From: Neospora caninum Liverpool
Lineage: Eukaryota > Apicomplexa > Conoidasida > Eucoccidiorida > Sarcocystidae
DNA: 64,000 nucleotides
NCBI RefSeq assembly: GCF_000208865.1
Contig: NC_018389.1
Coordinates: forward strand, 124,001 to 188,000
Direction of reading: 5' to 3'
Positions 35,101-47,500 of the stretch are shown piece after piece (positions within the stretch are counted from its first letter, which is position 1; each line of letters starts with the position of its first letter). The notes under the pieces were generated by a model, which did no database searches, was not told the DNA's origin, and saw nothing but the letters and a program-made list of their open reading frames with translations. Made by a program: the position numbers and the translations under genes.

Positions 35101-38100
35101 AGACCGCGTTTCTGCACACACTTGCCGCGGGCGACAGTCTGGAGCATCCCCGAAGAATCGCGCTTGTCTGGCTGCAGGTACTCCACGACAAAAAAGCGAC
35201 TGGTGGATCGTGGAGCCGGAGAGACCGAAACGCCCGACCGGCCGCCCGTCGCTGGTTCACCCAGCACCGGAGCGCCTGGGGTGGCGGGCACCGAAGCCGC
35301 GATCGGATTCGTGTCGACGGTTTTGGAGACGATTGTCTCCACCGTGCGTCGCCACTGCTCTCTCTTCCACCCCCTCCTCCTCGCGGCGGCCACGCGAGCT
35401 GCTGGAGAAGCCAGTAAGGAGAATCGAAAGTGTGTCCCTTGGGTGAACCAAAAGACGCCGTGACGCTTCCACGGTCCAACCCGTTTGGATACTGGAACCG
35501 GCTGAAGGTAGGGGTGCCCGTGCATCGAGGGCGTCGTCGCTCTTGGTCGCTCTGTGTCTCCTGGAGAAAAAAGGGGACGCGCGCGGGCGCTAGGTGCCTC
35601 CCATGTGCGGCCGAAATGGAAATCCGTTGAGAAGCAAAGTTTCCAAGATGTCTCACGCCAAAGAAAGGACGTGTGTCTGTGTCGACCGCCTAGCTGCGTG
35701 GGTGGGCCACAGCTTCGGAGTTCCGTGCACCAGCAACGGACTCAGAAAGTGAACACCCAGAGCTTGCCGAGGCGCGCGGGCGCAGGTAAATCCAGCATCG
35801 CCGCCCGCATCCCGGCTGTTACAATTCGCTTTCACTGGCGCTTCGTGGGGTTTCGTTTGAGTGCATGCAGTTTTTTGGTGAATTGCCCGGTCGTGGTTGC
35901 ATGCCCCCCCTTTCCTCAGACGTGCAGGACCCTCTGTTCTACGCCATGGCCGTCGCGCGGCTCTCGTCGCTGGGGCTGAACAATCGCGCCGCTCTGACGC
36001 CTTCGTCCGGGAGTCTGCGCAGCTCCGAGGCCGAGGCGTCGCTTCCCGCTCCTGCTGTAGTCGACTTCTTCGACGGTCTCGCGGCTGCGTCGTACCCGCT
36101 GACTGGCGCAGAAGCTGGGCTTCTCCGTCTTGTCTGGGCGTCGCTCGACGGCATTGCTACCCACGTACGATTCGGCAAACCGGGACTGAATGAGGACTGC
36201 CGCCAGAGAGTGACCACAGGAACGCGTGTGTCTGGGATCGCTGGTGTGCATGTACGGGTTTGGCAGCCGAGGCCCGGGAACGCGACGCGCGAGTCCTCGT
36301 TTACGCGAGGGACGTCCTCTCATTGTTGAGCGTCCGTTCACCTGTGTCCGCTCCCCTCGCTTTCAGTTCTGCGTCACACTCTGTACGGCCGACGCCTGTG
36401 TGCGAGGCCGTCGTTTGCCAAGATTTCCAAGGCGCCTCCGCGCCGCTGAGTCCGCCAAGTGCGTCGGCCAAGCGCGTTGGGTGCCCCCGTTCCACAGCGC
36501 GTCTTCCCGTGGCTCTGTGCGCCAGCAGTTCCGTCATCCTCGCTTCTTTTAACTCTTCGTCTGTCTCGGTGTCCTTGCTGTCTGTGCGCCCATAGCCGTC
36601 GCTCGCAGCTCGCCTCCTGTCTGCGCTTCGCCGCCTCGAGGCTCTCGAGGAGCCGCTTCTTCTCCGTGTCTTTGGCAGTCAGGTGCTGTTGTGTCAGCGC
36701 CGCCTCGCGCACCTTCGCGCCTCGCTGGTCGAGTCGTCTGCCTGTGCAGACTCCGCGGCTTCTGCGCAGTCGCCGCGGTCTGAGACACTGTCGTTCGCTC
36801 TCGGCCCGGTTATCAACATCCTCGCGACGCCCGTCTTCACGCCCACAGCGGCCAGGCAACTTGCGCAGTCCATTTCAGGGTCGGGAGGCATGCGGCAGAT
36901 ACAGCCGCGCCACATGCGCCAAGGCAGTCAGGCAACCCTTACAGCAATACCGAACGGTCCAGACCGGAGTGCTAGGAATAACGCGCTGCCCGCGCCCACC
37001 GGCTTCTCGCCGCAGAGCCCGTCGCTTCTTGCCCAGAGCCCTGAGGACCTGCATGCCGAGGTGAATCGCGGGGTGGTGGCAACTGCGGGAGGCGTGTATC
37101 TGTGGGGGATCGATTTCCTGTCTTCGCTCCTTGTCTGGGTTTTCCGGGCGCACCAGGAGCGAGTCGTCGACGTCATTCTCGACTGCGGAGGGACGGGAGT
37201 GGCAAAAGCCGCTGCGCCACGGAGTGCGGCTGATGTGGGCGGCCACGGGTCGGGGTTTGCCTCCGAGAACAGGCCTGGGGGGGCCGTCGCTCCTTTCCCG
37301 TTGCCGCCGGAGGGTGTCTCGCCGAGGGCGTTCTCGCAGGAGTGCCCGAGCGAAGCCTCGCCCTGTGAGCGGCTCACCACCGGTCTCCCACAGCCCGGGG
37401 CAACCCCCCAGTCCTTGCCGTCTATCTCTTCGTCTCTGGCCTCACCGCAGGAAACTCCGGTTCCCAGCGTGCCTTCCGCGCGCCCTGTGCGGCTGCTTCT
37501 CCCGATCTCCGCTGTAGCTGACGCCATGCGAGCGTTCGCTTCTCTTCCCGCCGCAGCCGTCTCGCCTCTTACTTTCCACGGCGTGGCCGCTTGTGGAGAG
37601 CTTCTTGCCTTGGCTTCATCTCACGCGTGTGTGTCGCCGTCCAGTTCGTTCGACGGGAGTCGGTCTCTCTGTCTGTCTGCGCTGTGTACTGGCCTGCGAA
37701 GTCTTGGTCAACTTGTGGCTCTGCCGACAGTCCAGAGCCGGAGTTTGAAATCTACCCTGGAAGCGTCAGACGTGGCACGTGCTGACCCTCGGGGCTGTGC
37801 ACACCGAGAATCCCCACGAGGACCAGACGAGGCAGTCATACCGCGACGCGACGCCGATTTAGTTTGTCTTGTGCGAGCAGCCTTGGTGCCCTCAGTGAAC
37901 GCGCCTGGGCGCCTGGAAGCCAAGAGGGACCGTGAACGACTGCTGTCAGTACAGTCGAAGATCCTTGAGTCCCTCTGCGTGCCTACATCCTTTTCGTGGA
38001 TTTCCGACCCCAGGAGCGGCGACGATTCTCGACACTCGTTCGAGATGCCAGCACACCAGAAGGATACGGAGAAGAGCTTCAGTGGACATGCTCAAACCTC

Positions 38101-39134
38101 GGGTGTTCATCCACTGGAATCAGCGGAGCGGTCGCCCGGCGACTGTGAGAACAGTGCAGAGGACTGGAGCCGCATCGAGCAAGACGGAATCGCACGCCTT
38201 ATCTGTGCAGGCGATAAACTTTTGGTGAAGACAGAAGAGCTATTCAACACGTCCAGTGGGACAAGGATGACACTGACGCTCGCTGACGCGATCAGTGTGG
38301 CTTTTTGGTGTTGCATGCGACTACTCATCTCCTCGAACGCAGAGACCCAGAGCCGTCCTCAGTCGGCAAACGGGGACGGCGAAGGGATTGATACGCTCTC
38401 GAAGAGGATCCAGGGATCCGCAGCTGCGACCGACGGGGCAGCGACAAGTAGGAGGGTGCTCACCAAAGCACTCGTCGGCCTCGGGGCGGTTGTGGACGGG
38501 GGCAAGACAGGTAGAAGGACGCAGGTGCTAAGCCCAGATGAGAGGGAGCGCGTCTCTCTCATGATCCATGGCGAGGACCGAAGACTTCTCTTGATTGTTC
38601 ACTCGTAAGCGGATTCACGTGACCGGCCGTTTTCTCAGGAGCTCTCTGCTGTCCGCTGTCGGTATCCGCACGCACGAGAAAAACCTGTTTCTACGCAACA
38701 GGACGGATACAGGATCGCGACATTGGCCGCTCGTGAACTGTGTTGTTTTTGTCAACGCACCGAATTCCCAGCCACACGTCGTCGCTGAAAGAGATTTTAT
38801 GGATTTTTTTAGGTCCTCTGCTACCACTCTGTGTTTCAGATTCGACTCCTATTCGAGGTGGAAACCTCCGATTAGCCAAGGTACCAGATATGGTGCTGGC
38901 GAAAGGAGGTTTGTAATCACTGTAGCACGCGTCTGTCCCCGTGGTAGTACGCATCCGAGGAAGGCAGTCGCTGTAATAAGTCGACATAAAACTAAACCCC
39001 GCATCGAAGCCTTGCCGTGGTGTGCGCGCTTTCAGGTTTCTTAGGTTGGACGCGCCACAGCTGTATGCGGCGCTGCCTCTGCATGTCCGAAGCATTCTGG
39101 AGGCTATCTCGACTTCGGGGACGTGTCGGCACAG
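26165..39134 (+). CDS. large heptatricopeptide-repeat (HPR/OPR-like) protein, probable organellar RNA-binding protein
   Basis: HPR proteins are helical-repeat RNA binders, in apicomplexans mostly mitochondrial or apicoplast. Phase-consistent exons: 26165-26702, 27063-27220, 27503-27604, 28220-28281, 28480-28632, 28826-29123, 29582-29656, 29983-30100, 30589-30680, then (after an unresolved gap) 31386 to about 31970, 32059-32125, 32262-32464, 32684-32798, 33094-33257, 33763-34766, 35178-35413, 35920-36164, 36596-38604, 39036-39134; roughly 2,100 aa. Helical repeats recur: [129 protein letters not shown]. Low-complexity inserts fill 31550-31880, 34250-34740 and 37150-37500. The intron at 30101 has a GC donor. 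An exon is missing between 30681 and 31385, and the donor near 31970 is uncertain. No RAP domain was found. The last exon ends in phase 2, so at least one terminal exon lies further right (a candidate frame stops at 39803). Confidence 0.72.
29681..29707. repeat. G-run cluster (G8 and G14) just after a 5' splice site
   Basis: G8 at 29681-29688 and G14 at 29694-29707 start 24 nt downstream of the exon end at 29656 in the HPR gene. They are coding-strand G runs, able in principle to form a G-quadruplex in the pre-mRNA. Confidence 0.8.
33406..33431. repeat. AT dinucleotide microsatellite
   Basis: An uninterrupted (AT)n tract of about 26 nt in the 505-nt HPR intron 33258-33762. Confidence 0.9.
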
Positions 39135-41596
39135 GTAAATCTCGGTATGCAACGGTTGAGGGACAGAGAAATCCGAACAGCTACCCAGAGGTTCGACAGC
39201 AGGCCGGACCAAGCAGATTTCCTCGACGAGCGATATGCGACTGGGCATGCGGAATGTGCCAAGGGCTGAAAATGTCCCCGCTCGTGTTAGGCGCTGAGGG
39301 CAAAGCTGTCGAGAGACTGCCTCTCCTGGCCGAATCTCTGCCCGCGGGACACGGTGAAGGGAAAGTGGCCCAAAGCCGCTTTGCCGCGCGCTTTCTACAC
39401 TCTTTTCCAACGACTGCGTCGCCGCTTTGCGTGTACTTTGTGACGGAGCCGCTGTTTTTTGATCCGGGCTTTGCGACTTTTTAGACCGCACTGTCTTCAC
39501 GAGAGTCTTTGTAGTCTCTACGCGGGCCATTTCAGACACTGACACGAGAAACAGCCAGACTTCCCAGTTCCCCTCACTCGGTGTGCACTATCCGAGAGGC
39601 ATGCGACGAGGCGTTTCGATCCCAAAAAGCAGATCGACATGCACGGTGTCCCGGTTGACTGGGATATCAAAGTTTTTACCACCACTCTTTATACGATTTC
39701 TCGTCGCCCACGCCGAGGTCGCCCCGTGGCCATTTTACTGCTCAAGCAAACGTTTGCTGGGCAAAAGCTCGCCAATCGGACCGTCCACGGCTCGCATCAG
39801 TGAGCATAAAACAGCATGAAGCCGTGTGACAGAGCTCTCGTGGGGACTTGCTGCAAACCGAAGCAGATAGGCTTCCGCGTCTCCCCGCTCTCGTGAGACT
39901 GGACTTTCTAGGGAATAACGGCGCCGCTCGCCTGACACTTTTGCCACGCAACGAACTGACACACAACTTCCACACTTTGCGTGCGTTTTAGTGGTCTTCG
40001 GGAGAATCCGAAACAGTTAGTATGCAACGGGAGAGGCACGGCTAGGTCCAAGTTTTTATACGGCAATCATGTAACGCCTGTCGGCAGAAGCTTCGTTATC
40101 CGCCGACAGGGTCGGGGCGGCAGCTTTGGGTCAAATTGGAAATAAACCTGTTGCTCGCTGCCAAATGGGTTATATGGACTTGTAAATTCCGTGCCGAATG
40201 GCCGTGGTCAACGGTTCCGACGAGACCGGGGTCTCCCACAATACCCGGTGCCTGTTTTCGGGTAACCAACCACGCGGCACACCGACCGTTTGTACGTTGA
40301 CTTGGAACACGCGTGGAGGAAAAGAGAGGATTCTGGGGCACTCGGGGTGAGGACGGGAAGAGTTCAACGCTGCGAGGGTACGGAAAACTCGAGGCACAGA
40401 GCCAAACTGGTGAGCGGTGCGTCTCTTTCTCATCGCGAGGTCAGGAGACACGGGGCTACTGGTACGCCACGGCGGCGCTGTCTCTGAGCGTTTTGCTCGC
40501 TGCTGGAGGGCGTCATCGATGTGAATCGGGAAACGGCGGAAACCTCCGAAATGTTTGCAGCTCTTTAGTGTCACTGCTCTTCTTTCAGCGTGGGTATTTT
40601 TGTTGCTGAGAAAAGAGTCGTGCTTCCGAGATTTTTCTGGCTCCGGCGGGCCCCGAATGGCAGACGGTGAATGCCAGGCGCGCGCGTCTCCGGTGTGCAT
40701 GCAGACCGTGAACCTGGCCAAGTTTAGAACGCGCCCCTTTCTTTTTAGCTGCGTCCAAATGTCTTTCGCATCTTTTCTTAACCCATTTTAATGCGATAGG
40801 ACAACGGGAAAGTGCGCGTATCAGCTCGGTTTCCCTCGCCCGCCACACACCGATGCCTCTGTGACCTGTCAGCAAGCGCGCCGAGATGTACGTGTGTGAC
40901 GAGCATCCGATGAGACCAGCTTAGGCTACCGCAGAGGCCAGCAGCCCTTTCTCTTCTACAATTCAGTCTCTCTTTATTTTTTGAGGGTGCCTCGAGCGAA
41001 GTGAACTCGCGGACGCAACTTGTTTTCCTGCACTTCGGCTTGGCTCTTTCGTGTGTCCCAGCATGTCGCTTCGTGAGAGGTTGCGAGGAAATCACGCGGC
41101 GGACCGGCAGACTCCACATCGTTCCTCCCTTCCACTTTGTATCAACAGACCTACAGACTCCCTGTTTGACCCACCGAATGCGCAGTGTACCATCAATCCC
41201 ATGTTCTTGTGATGATTGCCGGGAGGCCGCAGGAGTCATAAAAATCAGCAGTGAAGACACGTGTGTGTCAACAGGTCTGGAAAACGCTTCAGCGCGCATT
41301 CTCTAGTCAACAACGAGCGATTCCAACGTTTTCCACTTATTCATGTTTCATTCCTAATGTACTGGTTCCCTTTTTGAAGGATCATCCGAGGTGGGCATCT
41401 TCGGTCGGCGAAGACCCGCTGAAGTTTTCCGGCTGTTCCCGTTTTCGTTGCCTTACCACGGCGGTTAAAACGGGAGGCGATTTCAGCCCTTCTAACCGGG
41501 GAGCGCGACCCTGTCTTCGGCGCTTGCCCGCCTGGTCTTTTCCCTTCACCGTCTTTCCACGCTTTCCCCGAGTTACGCGTCTTTGTTTCGTGTCCA
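39135..41596. other. intergenic / unresolved 3' end of HPR gene
   Basis: The left part should contain the terminal exon or exons of the HPR gene. The best candidate is a frame containing HGVPVDWDIKVFTTTLYTIS that is open to a stop at 39801-39803. It can be entered in the required phase 2 only through weak GAG acceptors near 39600. The rest (about 39900-41596) shows no conserved frame and should include the promoter of the GH35-like gene. Confidence 0.4.
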
Positions 41597-44500
41597 ATGG
41601 TGGAGCCTTTCTACCCCGCCGGCACGTATCACTGCCCAAAGTCGGCACCGCTGGCCGTTCTACGCCGCTTTCTGCTGCTCCATGTAACCTCTAGCCTGTT
41701 TCTCTGTTCTCTCTTTTTCCTTCCGACGGCGGCGTTCCAGCATTCGCCGTCGCCCCTGCAGTCTTCGCTGAATGCGGCAGACTCTTCTGAGCTAGACCTC
41801 GCGCCTGCACGCGATGAAGCGCCGCGACGGGAAAATGCGTTTGAGGCGGGCGCGTTCTCACGAGGCCATCCAGAGGGCTTACGTCACGGCAGTCAGGTGA
41901 ACACACAGGACACTGGCCTTTCAGACAGAATTCTGCTCTCAGTTCCCGAGCCGGCGCAAGCAGAAGACTGGACTGACAATGCTGGCAGAGTGCCTAGCAG
42001 CTCGGGTGGTCCGGGACGTTTGGAGCCGGATGGGCGCAGCGAAAACGAGCAGAGAGGAGGAGCGAAGGCGGCGAGAGTCGAACAGCGAAGCCGTGGCGTT
42101 ATGGACACCAGATCCCCGGTTCTCTCTCAGAATGAACAGATGCAAACTTCGCAGCGCAGGCTTCGCGAGGTGGAGAGACTCGAACGGCCTAGCGCCGATC
42201 TGGAGGACTGGGAAGGCCTCGTCAGATATAAAGAAGTTAGCAAGTCCTCAGGGCCGTACAGCGTGAGGGTTGAAGGCCGATTTCTACGAATTGGCGGGAG
42301 GAAAACCCTCGTTCTAGCAGCCGGTAAGCATGACACAGGGAAAACCGGAAGGACTGCGCTTCTCTGCCTCACTTTGCCTCTCGGGCCTGGCCTTGCGACG
42401 GTGGAAACCCCCTTCGCGTTCAGCTTCCATTCCCCTCCACTGTTCTGCATACGGTCCATTCCGCTTTCAAGCGTGGAAATCGAGGACTCGCGCTGAGGTC
42501 TAGGCTTCCGTGGAAACCTACACTTGTGCGCTTGCTCATTCACGTCATTTGTCTTCTAATGTACCTGAGCAACACCGGTATGAACGCCACTGGGCACACC
42601 ACAAGGCGACTGGGACGGACTATCCCCGCTGTCCGTCCCAGTGTAGTTTAATTAGAGAGACCACGAGACAGCGTAGGTACACCTCTAGACACGCACATTC
42701 GCAGGTCCGCGTTCGCTGCTTGCGACGTCTCGTCCACGTTGAGAGGAAACTCTACCTCTGACTCCACGTGAGTTGTCCAGCGTCTTGGGCTTTTTGAGCT
42801 TGCGTGAGTCCTGGATGTACGCCGACAGGAATGTCGTCCTACTTCTTCTACTCGGAGGGTAGCGACTGGCCAAGTTTCCTCAGGAACGCGAGAGCAGCGG
42901 GCTGCAACGCAGTGCACACGACAGTCGTCTGGGGAGGTGAGGAGCCTTAGGAAAAGAGGAAAAGACCTGGCCGGGTTTGTTTCGACAGAGCGTGCACGGA
43001 CGCCAGCGAGGAGACCGATGCCATGCTCACTGCGTGTAGCGGGGATGTGGAAGGCAGACTCAGGAACGGGCAGTGCGCGAACAGGGGAGGAAATTGTGAC
43101 GCGGGGAGACTTCACGGAAGACTCGGTATCTGGCGGCGTGCGACGAACCTGCGCATACACCTACGCTAGAAACGCGTGATTTCTGGTGCGGAAGGAGCAG
43201 CCGTTCAGGGCGTTGTTCTCACCGAAACCCAGGCAGTCGTCAAACGGCTCACCTTCCACATTTTCTAGGTGGCGAGGTAGTGAAGTATTTCCTTAGAGGG
43301 TTCGTCGTCCCGCCCTCGTGTCTCCTGAGGTTTAACGATTGGAAATATCCTTTGTTCCTTTTTTGTTAGCACACGAGCAAACCCCGGACGTCTACGACTT
43401 CATTCGCCCATCCGCCAACCTCATCAAATTCGCGCAAATGGCTGCCGCGAATGACCTTTTTCTGATTCTCAACATTTGGCCAGCTCCGGAGGCAAGACCG
43501 GAGTGGAGGAACGGCGGGTTGCCTGCGTGGCTTCACGTAAGTGCACTGTACAGACACCGCGTAGCGAGCGTCCCAGCTTTAGTCGTGCTTCTCCGGACCT
43601 CGAGCCTTCGCCGAACCGAGTGCAGTCTCTCTGCCTGGGTCTTCCTCGCGTAGGCATTCCGATGGCAGCCGAGGCCGACAAAGCGTACAAGCAGCTGTTC
43701 GTCTCGGCATTGCGGCGCGACTCGCCCCCGTGAAGCCTTCGTGTCTTGCCAAAACTCCGAGTTTGTGTGTGGTCCTGAGCGCGGGAATCTGATTTGGACG
43801 GGCACGTACAAGTCGCCTAGTCCTCGTTTGTGGCGTTTTCACCAGGTCAACCTCCTCGACCCCTTTGAAGCCGCGTCAACTGCGGCACGGCGACAGCGTT
43901 CGCGTCTCAGGGTACGCATGCAAAGCAGAAGCAGCCCTAGTTTAGCTCAGGGGTTCTAGCCGCGTGCCTTGTCTCTTGTTCAGGGTTTATGAATGGCGTT
44001 TCCCTAGTCTTTGTCGTCTCACGAGTCATGGGGTGAGCCTCTTGGTTCCCCAATCGAAAAGTGGGAGGAGTGGGAAGGAGGCGAAGACTGGGCCGCACGG
44101 AGCAGAGGCGCATGCGTTTGGGGCAGAATATTTTTAAAGAGCTTGGAGGCGCGGTGGAAGACAGTGCGTGCCTTCCTTCGTTTCTGCGTATCCTTCAGAA
44201 GTGGCTACGAGTGCTGAGGCGGATACTGAAGCCCGTGTCAGCGGGCGAGGGAGGGCCGTTGATTCTTCTGCAGGTGGAAAGCTCCGCCGCATTCCCCTTT
44301 TTCGTCAGAGAAGTGTTTGCTCCGGCGCTTTCCAGTTCGATGTCCACACCAGCGACCGCACTCCAGGTCGACAGTCTTTCCGGGTCTAGCCAGCACGCCT
44401 TCAGCGAGGACAGGTCTTTCGGGAGGCAAAAAGAGCTTTTTTTTGAGGAGTCAGGCGACAGTGAGGCAAACGCGGCGGATGGTGCCGCGAGACGACACCA

Positions 44501-47500
44501 TGCCACGGGCAACGGATCTCCTGTGGGAGAAGACGCCGATGAGAGCGACGACTGCTTGGAAGAAGAAGGAGACGAGATTGAAGTGGATGAGCAACAGTTC
44601 CGGGACTTGCCAAGCGACGGGCAGTTTCCACGCAACCTTCAAACTTCGGACGGGGAGGTTCCTGACTCCGAGCAGCGAGGGACGGAGGCAGGCCTCTCCG
44701 GCGTCGGGCCGCAGAAGCAAAAGGAACCGGAGTTTCAGGGCAGAGACCGGAGCCGCGGCCCAGGACAGCCCAAGAAGACAGTCTGGAGTTGGTTTGTCTC
44801 TTTCTTCGCTAGTCGCCCCAATCAGCGGAAAGGAACTGTTGAGCGAACGGCGAGCGCGGGCGGGACGAACGCGAGATCGGGAGACGGCGCCGGAATCCGG
44901 GAATCGGATGAGGCCCACAACACAGGCTCGCCGGGTCTCAACTGGCGAAAGTGTTCACCGGCTCGGATTTTGTCCACCTTGAAACTTCGGCGACGCGAGG
45001 TGGATCTGAGTCAAAGAGGTGCGGACGGTCGCCCGGACGCGGTGCCAGGAACACACGAAAGGATGGCAAAGGAAGCTAGGGAGGAAACGGAAACGGCCGT
45101 GCATGCGGACGGCTCCGACGCAGATCGGTCGCGACCCTGTGGGCATCGGGACCACCAGTCACGGCCGTCTTTTGCGGGTTGCGCCGAAACGAGGGACTTC
45201 CAGTCGCAGCCGTGCAGCCACGCCTCCATCTCCAGTGAAGTCAAGGAAACGACAGACTCCCCTCTACGCAGTGCTCTGTGGACTGACGGTGGGAAAAGGA
45301 TTCGCACGTGCCGAGTGCGGCCTATTTCCTCATGGGGCCTTGGGCCCCGGTACTGGAGAAGCGATCCTTACCTTCGAGCGCGTCAAGTTCTAGGCTTGGA
45401 GGAGAGATGCGAAGTGCGGCGAAGAGACACGGAGGTCGAGTCTGGGGACACTCGCAGGCACGCGCGCGAATTTGCCTCGCCAAAGGGAGAAGGAAACGCC
45501 CGCGAACAGTGGGAGAGGAGAGGCGGAAAGGGGCAAATGGAGTCTACGGGCCGTGGCTGCAGCGCGCCAGAGGGAGGGAGACTGCCACGAAATGGGGAAG
45601 ACGGAACACTCGCAGACGGGCAGAGCACGCGTGAGGATGGCGGTCGAGACCGCTTCTGCTCAGGCTGGGCAAAAGACAAGGACCGCGCTACGGACCAGAC
45701 TACACGAGACTTCGAACTCATCGAGCAGATGTTAAAAACACGAACTCGGCGAAGCCAGAAGCGCCTAGAACACTACGGCCTCGACAACAGAGCTCTTCTG
45801 CATTCAGGTATGGCTGAAATGTTGTCTGCTAGGAAGCCGAAAACGGGTCTCGTTCTCAGTGAACCTCTTTCGTGGCCCATAGCATGTGAAGATGTGTCAG
45901 GCGCGATTCAGCACCCGGGAGCGTACACTTCTTTTCTCGTGCGTTTCCTGTTTTCCCGTTTCTCGCTGATTTTCGTCTCTCGCCGGCGGGGCTCACCATT
46001 CCGAAACAGAGACGTCCAGCGTTTTTGTGGGGCGCAGCGAGTCAGGAAAAGGCCCAGACGCAACAAAGCAACGTGGAAGTCTCGGGCGTTGCGTCCCGGC
46101 GCGATTTGCTCTGTGCGTCTCCTTTCACCCTCCCCGGTTCCTTTTCGAATCTGGTCATTTAGGCGTCTCCGAGGTAAAGGCTGGGGCCCGCCTGGAGCGC
46201 AGCGCACTCTGCGAAGGCCCCAACGTCCAAGAATCGAAGGAAGACGCGGAAAAGGGCGACCGCCAACGGCGTGGCGCGTGCAGTGTCTGTACGGCCGGTC
46301 GCAGGCGACGGGGCGTCTGGGAGGAGCTTCATGAGACACTGCATTTGCCTTTCGTTTTCTCAATTACACTCGGCGAATCGGGCGACCTCGATGAAGCCGA
46401 GGGAGCGTTTCTCCGCACCCTGTTGGATGCCAATCTGGGCGTGGACGGAGATGCTCCGCTCGCCGGCGGCGCCTTCCTGCTCGCTTGCACTGGACACGCC
46501 TGTGCCCCGCCCCGCGGAGGCATTCGCGGCGTGCCTGGCTCGCGCGTCCCTTCCAGAAGGTTCCTGCTCGGGAGACCACGGAACGCGACGGAGCGGCAAG
46601 GGGCGGCGCTCGACAGTTTAGGTGAGCAGGTGCCGAGGAGCGTCACCGCTGGAAACGCCGCTTGATCCCGACGACGGTTCTCGACCTTTTATCGCAGACA
46701 GCTCGCAGAGCTTCTCAGGCGTCGGTCGACGCGTGCACAGAGAGGCGATATACGCCGCGCTACCGAAGGTCGGCGTCATCCGAGGTCGCCTTCTGCATTT
46801 GTGTGTGCGTGCATGCACGCCAGATCGTAGGTTGTGTTTGCCTGGCACTCCACGCATGGTGGACGCCGCGTCGCATGAGTGTTGAAGATTTCCGCGCAAA
46901 CGTGCGTTCGAGGGCGGTCCTTTCCGTGAGGTGCGTGTACGTGCGTGGGGCGTGTACCGGAGCGCTGTGGCGTGTGTGCGCAGGACACCGTTTTTGGCGC
47001 CGCTGTTTTCTCACGAATGTCCCCTGCATGTGGCTAGCGGCTCCGACGACCTCGCCGGCGTTTTCCGACTTGCTGGATCCGAAGACCACTGGCAGGTTTT
47101 CCTGGCGCTCGCTCCTCGGCCTTCCGCCTAAGCTCTCAGAGGACGTTTTGGAGTCCCTGCGGGCAACTCGGGCGGCCGAGCGAAGCAACGGCACACCGGC
47201 AACTTCTGTGCCTGATAGTGCGTTTGCCGAGAGCTCCTACAGCTGGGAAAGGTTCCTCCGTCTGTTCGAATGGAGAACGATTTCATCGTTCATGTCTTCG
47301 CTTCTGCACGGCAGGCGCCCCTCCCTGCCCCCGTCGCCGTACACAGCTTCCCCGCCGTTTTCGTCCTCGGCCGGCGTCGCCGCTTCTCAGCCAGAACGGA
47401 TTGCACGGGGCGCGACTTGGGAGGCCAGCACCGCTTTCACGGACGTGCCCGTGGAAGCGCTCCAAGACGTCGTACGCTTCTTCGCGTACGGCGGAACCGT

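Noticed and set aside
38691..39545. 284-codon minus-strand ORF
   Set aside because: It overlaps the end of the large HPR exon and the next exon (39036-39134), which are phase-linked on the plus strand; the ORF has no domain of its own.
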